Below are positions 8,779 through 17,085 of a stretch of DNA of 61,646 bases, piece by piece. Position 1 is the first letter of the stretch. Every line of letters begins with the position of its first letter. The translations under genes and the position numbers were made by a program. Below the pieces are notes generated by a model that worked only from the letters and a program-made list of their open reading frames with translations, ran no database searches and was not told the DNA's origin. The DNA is from Synergistaceae bacterium (lineage in GTDB: Bacteria; Synergistota; Synergistia; Synergistales; Synergistaceae), in NCBI GenBank assembly GCA_031289775.1, contig JAITOY010000040.1, positions 1 to 61,646 of the forward strand. Direction: 5' to 3'.

Positions 8779-9408
8779 TTAATCAGCGTCTTTGCTCTCC
8801 CTGTTCGCCTTGGACATCTTCATCCTGACGAAATCCTCCCTGTCGCCCTCCTCGAGAACGCTGTTGATGAATATCGCCTCTGCCCTATTCGAAGGGATGA
8901 CGACTTTTTCGAGGGCGTTCACACGACGATGGGTCTTGCGTATCTGCACGGCCAAGCGATAAACGCTTGTCTCGACCTCGGCAAGTTCGACGAGGAGCCG
9001 AAGGACTTTCCGGAACGACAAATACGCGTCGTCCATCGAACACTCAGAACCATTGAAGGAATAACTCGGTTTCAGCGTCACATCGATCCTGTCTATATCC
9101 GGTATCTCGACGCCCATAACAGAGCGCAGGCGGACTACGATTTTCTCCGTCAGCGGGACGGAGTGCGCTATATCCTCGACAGTGTCTATACCCAGCGATA
9201 CGTTTGCGATCTGAAGCGCCCTGTAGGCCTTCTCGAAGATGATGGAGACGTCCTTCTGGATCGTCCTGGCAGAGTCAATGTGCCTTACGAGCTCCATCAT
9301 GAGCACCTGTCGCTTTTGCTCCAGCAGATCGTGACCGCTCTGTGCCTGCTCCATGGACTTTTGAAGTTTTACGAGGTTGCCCCTTGTCGGGGCCATTTTC
9401 TTCGCCAT
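8779..9408 (-). CDS. atpD: V/A-type ATPase subunit D (central stalk)
   Basis: This is the central rotor shaft of the V/A-type ATPase, 209 residues, with two long helices. The N-terminus (PTRGNLVKLQKSMEQAQSGHDLLEQKRQVLM) and the C-terminal segment with KTHRRVNALEKVVIP match the D family closely. A good ribosome site (GAGGAGGC) precedes the ATG. It is the first gene of the operon here, whereas D usually comes last, after B. A putative promoter lies about 110 bp upstream. Confidence 0.94.
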   Translation of the reverse strand: MAKKMAPTRGNLVKLQKSMEQAQSGHDLLEQKRQVLMMELVRHIDSARTIQKDVSIIFEKAYRALQIANVSLGIDTVEDIAHSVPLTEKIVVRLRSVMGVEIPDIDRIDVTLKPSYSFNGSECSMDDAYLSFRKVLRLLVELAEVETSVYRLAVQIRKTHRRVNALEKVVIPSNRAEAIFINSVLEEGDREDFVRMKMSKANRESKDAD

Positions 9409-9515
9409 GACTGCCTCCTCGCGTGATTACCGAGTCCGCCGCGGATCCGGCCGGGCCGAATTTGAAAACTCCGCGTTATTTAAAAAAAATATTTTAATTG
9501 CTGACTCATCGACTG

Positions 9516-9545
9516 ATTCTACGCCCGACGCGCATAAAAAGACAA
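9516..9545 (-). promoter_or_regulatory. Putative sigma-70-type promoter of the V-ATPase operon
   Basis: On the minus strand, TTGTCT (9540-9545) and TAGAAT (9516-9521) are separated by 18 bases, about 110 bp before the subunit D start. This is the best match by eye in the AT-rich divergent region. Confidence 0.5.
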
Positions 9546-9560
9546 GAGGCAATTCGCGAA

Positions 9561-9589
9561 TTGACAATTAAATACCAGCCGGACAGAAT
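9561..9589 (+). promoter_or_regulatory. Putative sigma-70-type promoter of the cobT-like operon
   Basis: A perfect TTGACA (9561-9566), a 17-base spacer and CAGAAT (9584-9589) lie about 95 bp before the preferred GTG start of the CobT-like gene. A perfect TATAAT at 9660-9665 also exists, but it is too close to that start to leave room for the ribosome site and lacks a -35 box. Confidence 0.5.
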
Positions 9590-9684
9590 ATGTAAAAATA
9601 TTTTGGACAAAAGAACGATATTTTGATACTCTTATCAGCATCGACATGTCATTTTTTTCTATAATTATGAGTGGAGGAATAAAA

Positions 9685-10686
9685 GTGTTCTATTTGTTCA
9701 TCAGCGGCACAGAAGTATCCAAAATTCCAGGTCTCTCGGCGGCTGGGGCAAACCCCAAAGTCATACCGCTTACCTCGCCGGCCGACGCCGACGTAATACG
9801 GTTCGGCTTCCCTGAAGCTGTCGATTGCTTCCCTATGGATCCGGAGGGCCATCCTACTCCGGCGATAATCACGAGGGCGGCCGTCGTAGAGTCTGGCTTT
9901 CCGGTCTGCGTCATCAGGGCTGGCGCATATCTGCCTCCTGCCGCGCCCTATGTCGAAACGGGCGCGGGATACGGGAAAAACCCAGCGATCGAACCTTCCG
10001 TGCCGGACGCAAAAAAAATATACGACAGATCCCGACATTTTGCGGAAAACGAAACCTCTTCGAGGAAATTCGTAATGTTGGCTGAGTCTATCCCAGGGGG
10101 CACGACAACGGCGCTTTTGACGCTTCGCGCTCTCGGCATAGACGGCATGGTCTCCTCTGGAGGGCCTGACAACCCGATATCCCTCAAGGAAAAAATCTGG
10201 AAAGACGCGTCTGAGCGAGTGGGAATAAAACAGGGCGACTTTGCAAATGACCCTCTCCGCGCCGTTATCGAACTCGGCGATCCGATGCAGGCGTCTGTGC
10301 TTGGATTTATAGCCGGACTGCCGAAAGATACCGACATAGTCCTGGCCGGCGGAACACAGATGATAGCGGTAGCGGCGCTCCTCTCAAAACTCGAGCCGTC
10401 GCGAGCTAAACCCCTCATAGCCACCACGAAATATGTAGCCGGCGATAACACCTCGAGCTTCCGAGAGCTTGCGAAAACTCTCGGCCTCGAGACGTACGCG
10501 GCGCAGCTCGACTTTTCAAAGTCTCCCCATAAAGGACTCAGCGATTACGAAAAGGGTTATGTCAAGGAGGGTGTCGGCGCCGGAGGATCCATCCTGTACG
10601 CTGAGAGGCTCGGCGTTTCGGTGAGTCGCGTAATCGAGAGGACAGACGCGATATACTCGCGGGTGGTCGGACAGAACGTAGCATGA
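9685..10686 (+). CDS. CobT-like nicotinate-nucleotide:base phosphoribosyltransferase family protein
   Basis: The protein resembles the CobT family (NaMN:5,6-dimethylbenzimidazole phosphoribosyltransferase), which activates the lower-ligand base for cobamide assembly. LAESIPGGTTTALLTLRALG and the following SSGGPDNP are the recognisable parts. It is closer in style to the divergent CobT-like group of archaea and some bacteria than to E. coli CobT, so the exact activity is uncertain. GTG at 9685 is preferred because GGAGGA precedes it by 7 bases; an in-frame ATG at 9646 has no ribosome site. It overlaps the permease gene by four bases (ATGA), consistent with a corrinoid scavenging operon. Confidence 0.75.
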   Translation: MFYLFISGTEVSKIPGLSAAGANPKVIPLTSPADADVIRFGFPEAVDCFPMDPEGHPTPAIITRAAVVESGFPVCVIRAGAYLPPAAPYVETGAGYGKNPAIEPSVPDAKKIYDRSRHFAENETSSRKFVMLAESIPGGTTTALLTLRALGIDGMVSSGGPDNPISLKEKIWKDASERVGIKQGDFANDPLRAVIELGDPMQASVLGFIAGLPKDTDIVLAGGTQMIAVAALLSKLEPSRAKPLIATTKYVAGDNTSSFRELAKTLGLETYAAQLDFSKSPHKGLSDYEKGYVKEGVGAGGSILYAERLGVSVSRVIERTDAIYSRVVGQNVA

Positions 10687-11672
10687 CTGGCGCCCCCTGG
10701 AAGCGATTCCCGCCGATTTTGGGTTACTGCTTACTATCGCTCCTTTTAGCTCTCTCAATATTGTTGGGGCTTCTGTTAGGCGATGTCGACATGAGCCCTC
10801 GTGAGATTTTACAGATGCTTTACCTTGGCCCCTTTGGGGATACGGATGAAATCTTCATGCAGACCATCGTCTGGAGAATACGGCTTCCGCGCGTTGCGGC
10901 GGCGGCAATCTCAGGCGCCATACTGGCCGCCTCCGGCGTAGCTTTCCAGTCTGTACTCCGAAACCCGCTCGCTGAGCCGTACACGCTTGGCGTCGCCTCG
11001 GGCGCGGCCTTCGGGGCTGCCTGCGCCATATTGGCCTCCGTGCCCTGGGTGACGGCGGCGGCCTTCATCGGCGGAATTTGCACGCTTTTTTTCGTATGGG
11101 CGCTCAGCAAGCGCGGAAATGATCTTGACATCTCTCGGGTCATTCTTGCCGGGGTTATCGTCGGCAGCATACTTAGCGCGTGGCTCACTCTTCTGAAAGC
11201 CATCGCTGGCGACCAGGTCTCGGCGATCATCGTCTGGCTCCTCGGCAGTTTTTCCGCCGCGAGCTGGAACGACGCCCTCCCGCTCTCGCTTGCTTTTTTT
11301 GTCATACTGTTCGTCTGTGTCTCAAATTATAAAGAGATGGACATCATGGCGTCTGGGGCAGACGCGGCCTCCCTTGGCCTCGACGTCTCGAGGAAGCGGC
11401 TTTTCATACTGGGCGGAGCGTCCCTCGCCGTCTCTTTTGTCGTCAGCCGATTTGGCATAATCGGTTTTGTCGGCCTTGTGGCGCCTCATCTCCTCCGGAT
11501 ATTATTTGGCCCATCGCACTCCAAACTCATACCGCTCTCCCTCTTAGGGGGGGCCGCTCTCCTATCCGCCGCCGATACGACGGCGAAGATGTGGAACGAA
11601 CTGCCGGCCGGAATCCTGACCGTTCTCATCGGCGGGCCGGTTTTCTGCGTTATACTCTGGAAACGAAAATGA
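10683..11672 (+). CDS. BtuC/FecCD-type ABC importer permease
   Basis: This is a 329-residue inner-membrane protein with about nine to ten hydrophobic segments and the FecCD-family motifs RIRLPRVAAAAISGAILAASGVAFQSVLRNPLAEP and GLVAPHLLRILFGPSH. It would form the homodimeric channel of a class II importer for corrinoids or Fe-siderophores. Coupling to a CobT-like gene upstream and an ATPase downstream, both by four-base overlaps, favours a cobamide or corrinoid substrate. No periplasmic binding protein (BtuF) gene is present next to it. Confidence 0.85.
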   Translation: MTGAPWKRFPPILGYCLLSLLLALSILLGLLLGDVDMSPREILQMLYLGPFGDTDEIFMQTIVWRIRLPRVAAAAISGAILAASGVAFQSVLRNPLAEPYTLGVASGAAFGAACAILASVPWVTAAAFIGGICTLFFVWALSKRGNDLDISRVILAGVIVGSILSAWLTLLKAIAGDQVSAIIVWLLGSFSAASWNDALPLSLAFFVILFVCVSNYKEMDIMASGADAASLGLDVSRKRLFILGGASLAVSFVVSRFGIIGFVGLVAPHLLRILFGPSHSKLIPLSLLGGAALLSAADTTAKMWNELPAGILTVLIGGPVFCVILWKRK

Positions 11673-12463
11673 CACAACCAACAGTTGCCGACGCGGCGCT
11701 TTCGGTGGAGTCGTTATCCGTATATCTCGGCGGCAGAGAGATTCTAAAATCTGGGGCGATCTCTTTTTCAATCGCCTCGGGTGAGATAGTCGCGCTTCTT
11801 GGCCCTAACGGCAGCGGGAAAAGCACGCTTATTCGAGCCTTATCGGGACTTATCAAAAAACAATCCGGAACGGTAAAATATCGCGGTGAGAACATCTCAT
11901 CGGCCGGCGCGAAGGATCTCGCCAAAATATTCGCCCACGTCTCGCAGAGCGAGCAGTTCGCGTCCGCTTATACTGTTCTCGAGAGCGTCGTTATGGGCCG
12001 TTATCCCCGACTTGAAGGATTTGAGAATTATGGCGGCGCAGACTATGAGGCTGCGGCCGATTCGCTCCAAAGGGTATCTCTTTTTGGCTTCGGCGACAGG
12101 ATCGTCACAGAGCTCTCTGGCGGCGAAGCCGCCAGAGTCTCGATCGCAAGAGCCCTCGCTCAGGATACGCCCGTCCTGCTCCTTGACGAACCTACTGCCG
12201 CGCTCGACCCTAAACACGCACTGGAGGTTAAACGCCTGACGAAAGAAATCGCGGGAGAGGGGAAAATTGTCCTTGCCGCGATCCATGACGTGAACCTCGC
12301 TATCGAAATGGCTGACAGGCTAATTTTCATAAAAGCCGGCGCGATCGTCGCCGATATCCACTCGGACAACGTGGACGAAAATATACTCGAGGATGTTTAC
12401 GAGATCCCCTGGGAGATATGGGTAATGGGCAAAGGAAACCGCCGAGTCGCCATGCCGGCTTAA
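11669..12463 (+). CDS. BtuD/FecE-type ABC importer ATPase
   Basis: This is the ATP-binding subunit of the class II importer. Walker A GPNGSGKST, signature LSGGE, Walker B VLLLDEPTAALD and H-loop AAIHD are all present. Length is 264 residues from the ATG at 11669, which overlaps the permease stop (ATGA); the frame is open further upstream, but those codons lie inside the permease gene. It is the last gene of the three-gene operon. It converges with the TamB-like gene 27 bp away, and no terminator is visible in that gap. Confidence 0.9.
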   Translation: MTQPTVADAALSVESLSVYLGGREILKSGAISFSIASGEIVALLGPNGSGKSTLIRALSGLIKKQSGTVKYRGENISSAGAKDLAKIFAHVSQSEQFASAYTVLESVVMGRYPRLEGFENYGGADYEAAADSLQRVSLFGFGDRIVTELSGGEAARVSIARALAQDTPVLLLDEPTAALDPKHALEVKRLTKEIAGEGKIVLAAIHDVNLAIEMADRLIFIKAGAIVADIHSDNVDENILEDVYEIPWEIWVMGKGNRRVAMPA

Positions 12464-12490
12464 CGAATAACGTCGAGACCGAGATACATC

Positions 12491-15400
12491 TCAGAACGAA
12501 AGCAGACCGCCTAGCGCCTGTTCGAGCATCTGTCCCCCGACCTGCCCGCCCAAATCGCCGCCTCTTTTCTTCTCTCCAGGGCCCACGGGAAATTCGAGAT
12601 TCAACCGTATGCGCTCGTCGTCCTTCTCCCTTCGACGCTCAGCGTCGTTTAATTCCGGAGCGAGAACTGTCTTTGGCGGCTCCGCTATCTTAATGTTACG
12701 GATGGCTATGTCGTCTGATATCCCTTTAACGGCAAGGCTCACGTCGCGGAACTCGTCCTTTGAAAAACCTCTGATCGCGCCGCCAAGGAAATTTTCGAGC
12801 GTGAGACCGGATGTCCCCTCCTCCATCGCGGAGGAGATAAGGCCGTTCACACCCCCTATGAAGCTGTTGAGCGCTTTTATGTTTACGTTACCCACGCAAT
12901 AAATATTGACTTCCTTATCTAACGTCAGACTTCCATCAGCCATAATATAATTGAAGACCGGATCCCCTTTTGGCGCCTGAACTCTGCTGCCTGGCAGCAA
13001 GTATATCGTCTTCCCGTCAATGGTGAACGACGCCAGAAGGGAGTTGAAACGCAACGGCCGTCCGCCTATGAGCGTCGATACCGCCGCTGTTCCCTTAAAA
13101 CCGGCGACCTCGCCATTTTTTATCTCGAGGCTGCCCTCCGCTGTCTGCATACTCGTCCGTTTTGTATCTCCGGCGATGGAGAGTTTGAAATCGGCGCTGC
13201 CAGCGACCGTGCCTGATGCGTCAGGCGCGGCGTCCTTGAGAAACGCGGAAAAATCGGCATTTTTCAGATCGATCGTCCCGCCCCAGTCTGACAGACGAAG
13301 ATCTTTAGCCACCTGGCCTGTGACGACTCCTCCGTAGGCCTTAGCTTTCGATTCTTCCACAACGACATAACCCTCCGTCACCCAAAATGGGGCCTCAAAA
13401 TCCGTAAAGTTGATCCCCATCACCGACAACGAAGGGACGTGCGCCGTCCCCTTTCCCTCAAACGAGCTGAGCGATCCCTTGCCCTTAAAGTCGAAGTCAA
13501 GCGCGCCATGTATCTCCCGGCCAACGTCATAGTCGATTGGAATTGTGAGGCTCCTGATGTCGACGCTCCTGCCAATCGCGTTTACCGACCCGCCCCATTC
13601 GCCGCCGCGTTTCGACATGTCCGCGTCAAGATTTATAGCGCCTCTTCCGACGATTACTCTGACATGTGGCAAATGCAGCTCCTTCAAGTTCCCAGTGAGC
13701 GAATCGAACCTGATGACCGGCAGAAAGAGGCCAAATGCCCTTACCCCCTGGATGTTTCCATCAGCTGAAAACTTCGGGTCGCTCCCCGTCCCTTTAATGT
13801 CGGCGCTGCAGTTTATATACCCCTGATAGCCGCGAGAGGAAGGGGATAACAGCCGTGAGATTCTACCGATATCCGCGCTCTCCACAACCAGGGAAACATT
13901 CAATGCGATATCGCCTTTATCTGGCGCATTTACATTGTCGATAGAGCCGTTTACAGTGAGATTGCCGATATTGGCGTTGCTGCGTAATTTATCGAACGTC
14001 ACTCGTCCGCCGGTTGCGGCGACCTGTCCGTTTATCGCTGAAAAACGGAGGTTATCGTACGAGAGATCGGAACTCCTGAAAAACGCCCTTGCGCCCTCGC
14101 CGTCTTGATTCCGCCAGACCCGCACATCCCCATCGACGTTCCCGGTTAAGTCACCGGACAAAATACCGAGCTTGCCTAACATGGCTGGATCGAGGCCGGC
14201 AAAACTGCCCCTCACGTTGTAGAGCGGCGATTTTTCTCCCGATGAAAATTGCGCATCCCCAGAGGCGGCAAACGTCGCCTTCCCATAGGAGAACGCGGCT
14301 TTCTTCACGTCGAGCAAACCGCCCTGATAACTTCCGACAAGACGCATCCCTGTGAGGGCGATATCTCCGGCGTCGAGCTTTGGCATCGTCAGGTCGAAGG
14401 AGGCGTTTGGGCTGGACGTGCTTCCCGAAATACCCCAGCCGCCGGATATATCGCCTCTCATGCTGTAATCGCGCAGCTTGGGGACAAGGCCTGACAGCGA
14501 CTCGAGAGCGAGACCGGCGAGACTTCCGCTGAAATTGATCACGCCTTGACCGGCAGGAACGCCCAGCCCCATATAACCGGAGGTTTTTAGTTTCGCGCCG
14601 CTCCAGTCAGCTTCGGCGCCCTTGACTGAGAAACGCGAGCCTGCGTACTCAAATTCGCCCTTTACCCCGGATAGCTTGTACTCGTCGCTCACAACGAGTG
14701 TTGGAAAATCGACGTATCCTGAAAAAACAGGGTTCGACGGACGTCCGTTTATCCTGAGCGTTCCGCTCCCGACGCCGCTCAAAGCGGCGTCCTTTAGACG
14801 CGGGTATTTCTCGGCAACCGCGGCGAGCGAAATTGGGGATGCCGCTATACTCACATTGAACGTCGTTTCCGGAGAGACGCCTATATCGCCGCTGCCTGTG
14901 AGCGAAGCGTCGATGTATTTGCCGGAAAATGAGAGATTGACGACGGACGATTTTTTGAGGTTTGCGCTTATCCGGAGACCTTCGACATCAAAATCAGAAA
15001 TATTCAGTTTCTCTGAAGAAAGCATGGCGACGCCGGACAACGAGCGGGCTGATCCGGCTAAATCGCAGGAAGCGAAATCAATGACCCCGGAAAAGTTCTC
15101 TGCCCAAGGATATGCCTCGCGCAGAAAACCCGCGTCGAGCGAGCGCACGGAAAATTTTAGCGACAGATAAGGTTCGTCAGAATTTATGTCTATGCGAGCG
15201 TCGCCCTTTAAAACCGCGCGACCGGCGATTGCGTCGACCAGGCTCACGGATAAAACCCGATCCCTGAAATTTAACGACGCCTTTAGCGCTTCGTAAGCAA
15301 GACCTCCCGCGCTGCCGCGTAAAGAGGAGATGTCAGCGCTCGCGATTAAATCGCCGGAGGAAACCACGGCGAACTTGGAGTCGAAAACTCCCGACAATCC

Positions 15401-16114
15401 GGCTTTTTTCAGCTCGGGAATCGAATCGGCGATCCGCCCAACGTCAAGGCCCTCAACACCTCCAACAATCGACAAAAACGGGGCGAGTTGCCCTGTCGCT
15501 TCGAAGCGAGCTTCGCCGAATTGAGCCCTAAACTCGGCGAGAGCCAAACCCTCAGGCGATCCTTTTATTGTTGCGAGCAACGAAGTCTCGAACTGCTTAT
15601 ATTTACCCCTTAAACCAAATCTATAACCGCTCGGCCCGATAAATATCGCTCCTTTTTTTACGTCCATAGAGCCCCATTGAGTTTTTATCACAGAGTCGTA
15701 GAGCACGAACGAGTCAAGAGCGGGGGAATCGCTTGAACCATCGCTTTCTGGAATATGCGCCGATATTACGTCGTAATCGGCCAGGAGCCGGTTGAAGGCT
15801 AGTCTTGAGAGCTTGGGTTTTGACGTGGCGACGGAGAAAAGAGACGGCCTCATCTCAATTTCACTGGCATTCGCTATCACTACGCCTTCGTGGGATATCA
15901 TCACGCCGACGCCTGTAACCCCAGTGAGCGGGTTACCGTGAAGTTCCCGGATATCGAGCTTGTAGCCTGAACCGGCAAACGCAAGCGCGACTTTTTCAGC
16001 CACAAGGCCAGCGGAGAATGTCGCTTTCGAGAGCAAATAATATCCCGTCCCGAGAAGCAAGATAAAAAAAAGGAGCACGATGAAAATAAATTTTTTATGA
16101 GCAAATGACCACAT
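12491..16114 (-). CDS. TamB/AsmA-like large envelope protein
   Basis: This is a 1207-residue protein with one N-terminal membrane anchor (about residues 9-29) followed by long beta-rich sequence of repeated short motifs (for example GNLTVNGSIDNV, GDVRVWRN). The C-terminal region contains GSLTLDKEVNIYCVGNVNIKALNSF. This is the plan of AsmA/TamB/YhdP-type bridge proteins that span the periplasm and are linked to phospholipid transport or outer-membrane protein assembly. No paired TamA/BamA-like gene lies nearby, so the partner is unknown. The last ~40 residues are rich in Arg/Lys/Glu and Gly. A dispersed repeat lies just upstream of the start. Confidence 0.75.
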   Translation of the reverse strand: MWSFAHKKFIFIVLLFFILLLGTGYYLLSKATFSAGLVAEKVALAFAGSGYKLDIRELHGNPLTGVTGVGVMISHEGVVIANASEIEMRPSLFSVATSKPKLSRLAFNRLLADYDVISAHIPESDGSSDSPALDSFVLYDSVIKTQWGSMDVKKGAIFIGPSGYRFGLRGKYKQFETSLLATIKGSPEGLALAEFRAQFGEARFEATGQLAPFLSIVGGVEGLDVGRIADSIPELKKAGLSGVFDSKFAVVSSGDLIASADISSLRGSAGGLAYEALKASLNFRDRVLSVSLVDAIAGRAVLKGDARIDINSDEPYLSLKFSVRSLDAGFLREAYPWAENFSGVIDFASCDLAGSARSLSGVAMLSSEKLNISDFDVEGLRISANLKKSSVVNLSFSGKYIDASLTGSGDIGVSPETTFNVSIAASPISLAAVAEKYPRLKDAALSGVGSGTLRINGRPSNPVFSGYVDFPTLVVSDEYKLSGVKGEFEYAGSRFSVKGAEADWSGAKLKTSGYMGLGVPAGQGVINFSGSLAGLALESLSGLVPKLRDYSMRGDISGGWGISGSTSSPNASFDLTMPKLDAGDIALTGMRLVGSYQGGLLDVKKAAFSYGKATFAASGDAQFSSGEKSPLYNVRGSFAGLDPAMLGKLGILSGDLTGNVDGDVRVWRNQDGEGARAFFRSSDLSYDNLRFSAINGQVAATGGRVTFDKLRSNANIGNLTVNGSIDNVNAPDKGDIALNVSLVVESADIGRISRLLSPSSRGYQGYINCSADIKGTGSDPKFSADGNIQGVRAFGLFLPVIRFDSLTGNLKELHLPHVRVIVGRGAINLDADMSKRGGEWGGSVNAIGRSVDIRSLTIPIDYDVGREIHGALDFDFKGKGSLSSFEGKGTAHVPSLSVMGINFTDFEAPFWVTEGYVVVEESKAKAYGGVVTGQVAKDLRLSDWGGTIDLKNADFSAFLKDAAPDASGTVAGSADFKLSIAGDTKRTSMQTAEGSLEIKNGEVAGFKGTAAVSTLIGGRPLRFNSLLASFTIDGKTIYLLPGSRVQAPKGDPVFNYIMADGSLTLDKEVNIYCVGNVNIKALNSFIGGVNGLISSAMEEGTSGLTLENFLGGAIRGFSKDEFRDVSLAVKGISDDIAIRNIKIAEPPKTVLAPELNDAERRREKDDERIRLNLEFPVGPGEKKRGGDLGGQVGGQMLEQALGGLLSF

Positions 16115-16140
16115 TATAAACCTCCATGCAAATACATTTT

Positions 16141-16184
16141 GGAAGCGCTGCTTTATTTTTAATCAGCGTTTCCTTTAAACTCTT
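16141..16184 (-). repeat. Dispersed upstream element, copy E1
   Basis: Read on the minus strand: AAGAGTT (16178-16184), 4 bases, GGAAACGCTGATTAAA (16158-16173), then CAGCGCTTCC (16141-16150), which can pair with the start of the core in a 10-bp hairpin with one mismatch. It ends 26 bp before the TamB-like ATG. Copies E2 and E3 are at 59167-59191 and 49053-49096. Confidence 0.6.
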
Positions 16185-16265
16185 GAATATTACCATTCCG
16201 AGAGGTTTTTGAACAGTTTGAGCACGAAAGATTTCGCCCGTCGTCAAATGTACAAAAACTCGTAT

Positions 16266-16288
16266 TTTCACCTGTGAAACGCTATAAT
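16266..16288 (+). promoter_or_regulatory. parAB promoter -10 with an inverted repeat in the spacer
   Basis: A perfect TATAAT lies at 16283-16288, about 30 bp before the parA start. No good -35 box is visible. Immediately upstream, TTTCAC-CT-GTGAAA (16266-16279) forms an inverted repeat with parS-like half-sites spaced two bases wider than parS. It might be an operator. Confidence 0.45.
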
Positions 16289-16317
16289 ACTGACATATTT
16301 TTCAGGGAGGTGCGACT

Positions 16318-17085
16318 TTGAGGATAACGGCTATCGCAAACCAAAAAGGAGGAGTCGGCAAGACGTCGACTTGCGTCAATTTCTGCGCTGGATTGGGCCT
16401 TTTGAACAAGAAAGTCCTTCTGGTCGATATGGATCCACAAGCTAACAGCACAAGCGGTATGGGGATAGAACGAAACGCCCTCTCGTCGAGCGTTTACGAC
16501 CTGCTTGTCGAGAACACCCCGCTCGAGCAGTGCATCGTAACATCAACCTGGAAGGGGGTTTCTGTTCTCCCGGCCACGATAGACCTGGCCGCTGCGGAAA
16601 TCGAACTCGTGTCGGCTATGAGCAGAGAAACGCGCCTGAAAAAAGCCTTGCAGGAGGCGGACGCCTTTGACTACGTAATAATCGACTGCCCGCCCTCTCT
16701 GGGATTATTGACGCTAAATTCCCTCGTCGCCGCGCAATCAATTATCATTCCGATCCAGTGCGAATATTACGCTCTCGAAGGGCTCTCTCAGCTCATCAAT
16801 ACGATAGACCTCGTAAAGGCGCGCTTGAACCCTACGCTATTTCTCGACGGTCTTCTTCTCACAATGTACGACTCGCGCACACGTCTGTCCAAGGACGTCG
16901 CCGCCGAAGTTAAAGACAGGTTCCACGATAAAGTGTACAAGCACGAAATCCCGCGAAATATCAGAATCAGCGAAGCGCCGAGCCATGGAATGCCGATCCA
17001 ATATTATGATTCGTCGAGCCCCGGAAGCACGGCTTATAAGAAATTCACAAAGGAGGCGCTGAAAAGATGGCAAAACGAGGGTTAG
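16318..17085 (+). CDS. parA: ParA/Soj chromosome partitioning ATPase
   Basis: This is a 255-residue, deviant-Walker-A ATPase of the Soj/ParA class. The start MRITAIANQKGGVGKTST carries the KGGVGKT signature near residues 10-16, followed by VLLVDMDPQANST and YVIIDCPPSLG. It binds DNA non-specifically as an ATP dimer and, with ParB-parS, drives origin segregation. It also influences DnaA in related bacteria. The start codon is TTG behind a strong GGGAGGTG site. It overlaps parB by 19 bp. The pair lies about 22 kb from the predicted oriC, as expected for a chromosomal par locus. Confidence 0.95.
   Translation: MRITAIANQKGGVGKTSTCVNFCAGLGLLNKKVLLVDMDPQANSTSGMGIERNALSSSVYDLLVENTPLEQCIVTSTWKGVSVLPATIDLAAAEIELVSAMSRETRLKKALQEADAFDYVIIDCPPSLGLLTLNSLVAAQSIIIPIQCEYYALEGLSQLINTIDLVKARLNPTLFLDGLLLTMYDSRTRLSKDVAAEVKDRFHDKVYKHEIPRNIRISEAPSHGMPIQYYDSSSPGSTAYKKFTKEALKRWQNEG

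Noticed and set aside
8776-8792. CTTAATCAGCGTC at the end of ATPase subunit D, similar to the dispersed element core
   Set aside because: It is explained by the last codons and stop of the gene, lacks the AAGAGTT part and is not upstream-oriented like the other copies.
9660-9665. TATAAT as the promoter of the CobT-like gene
   Set aside because: It would start transcription at the ribosome site of the preferred GTG, and no -35 box lies at a suitable distance.
9409-9684. Cobalamin riboswitch before the CobT-like operon
   Set aside because: No B12-box-like conserved core was recognised in this 276-bp AT-rich region; a covariance search would be needed to be sure.
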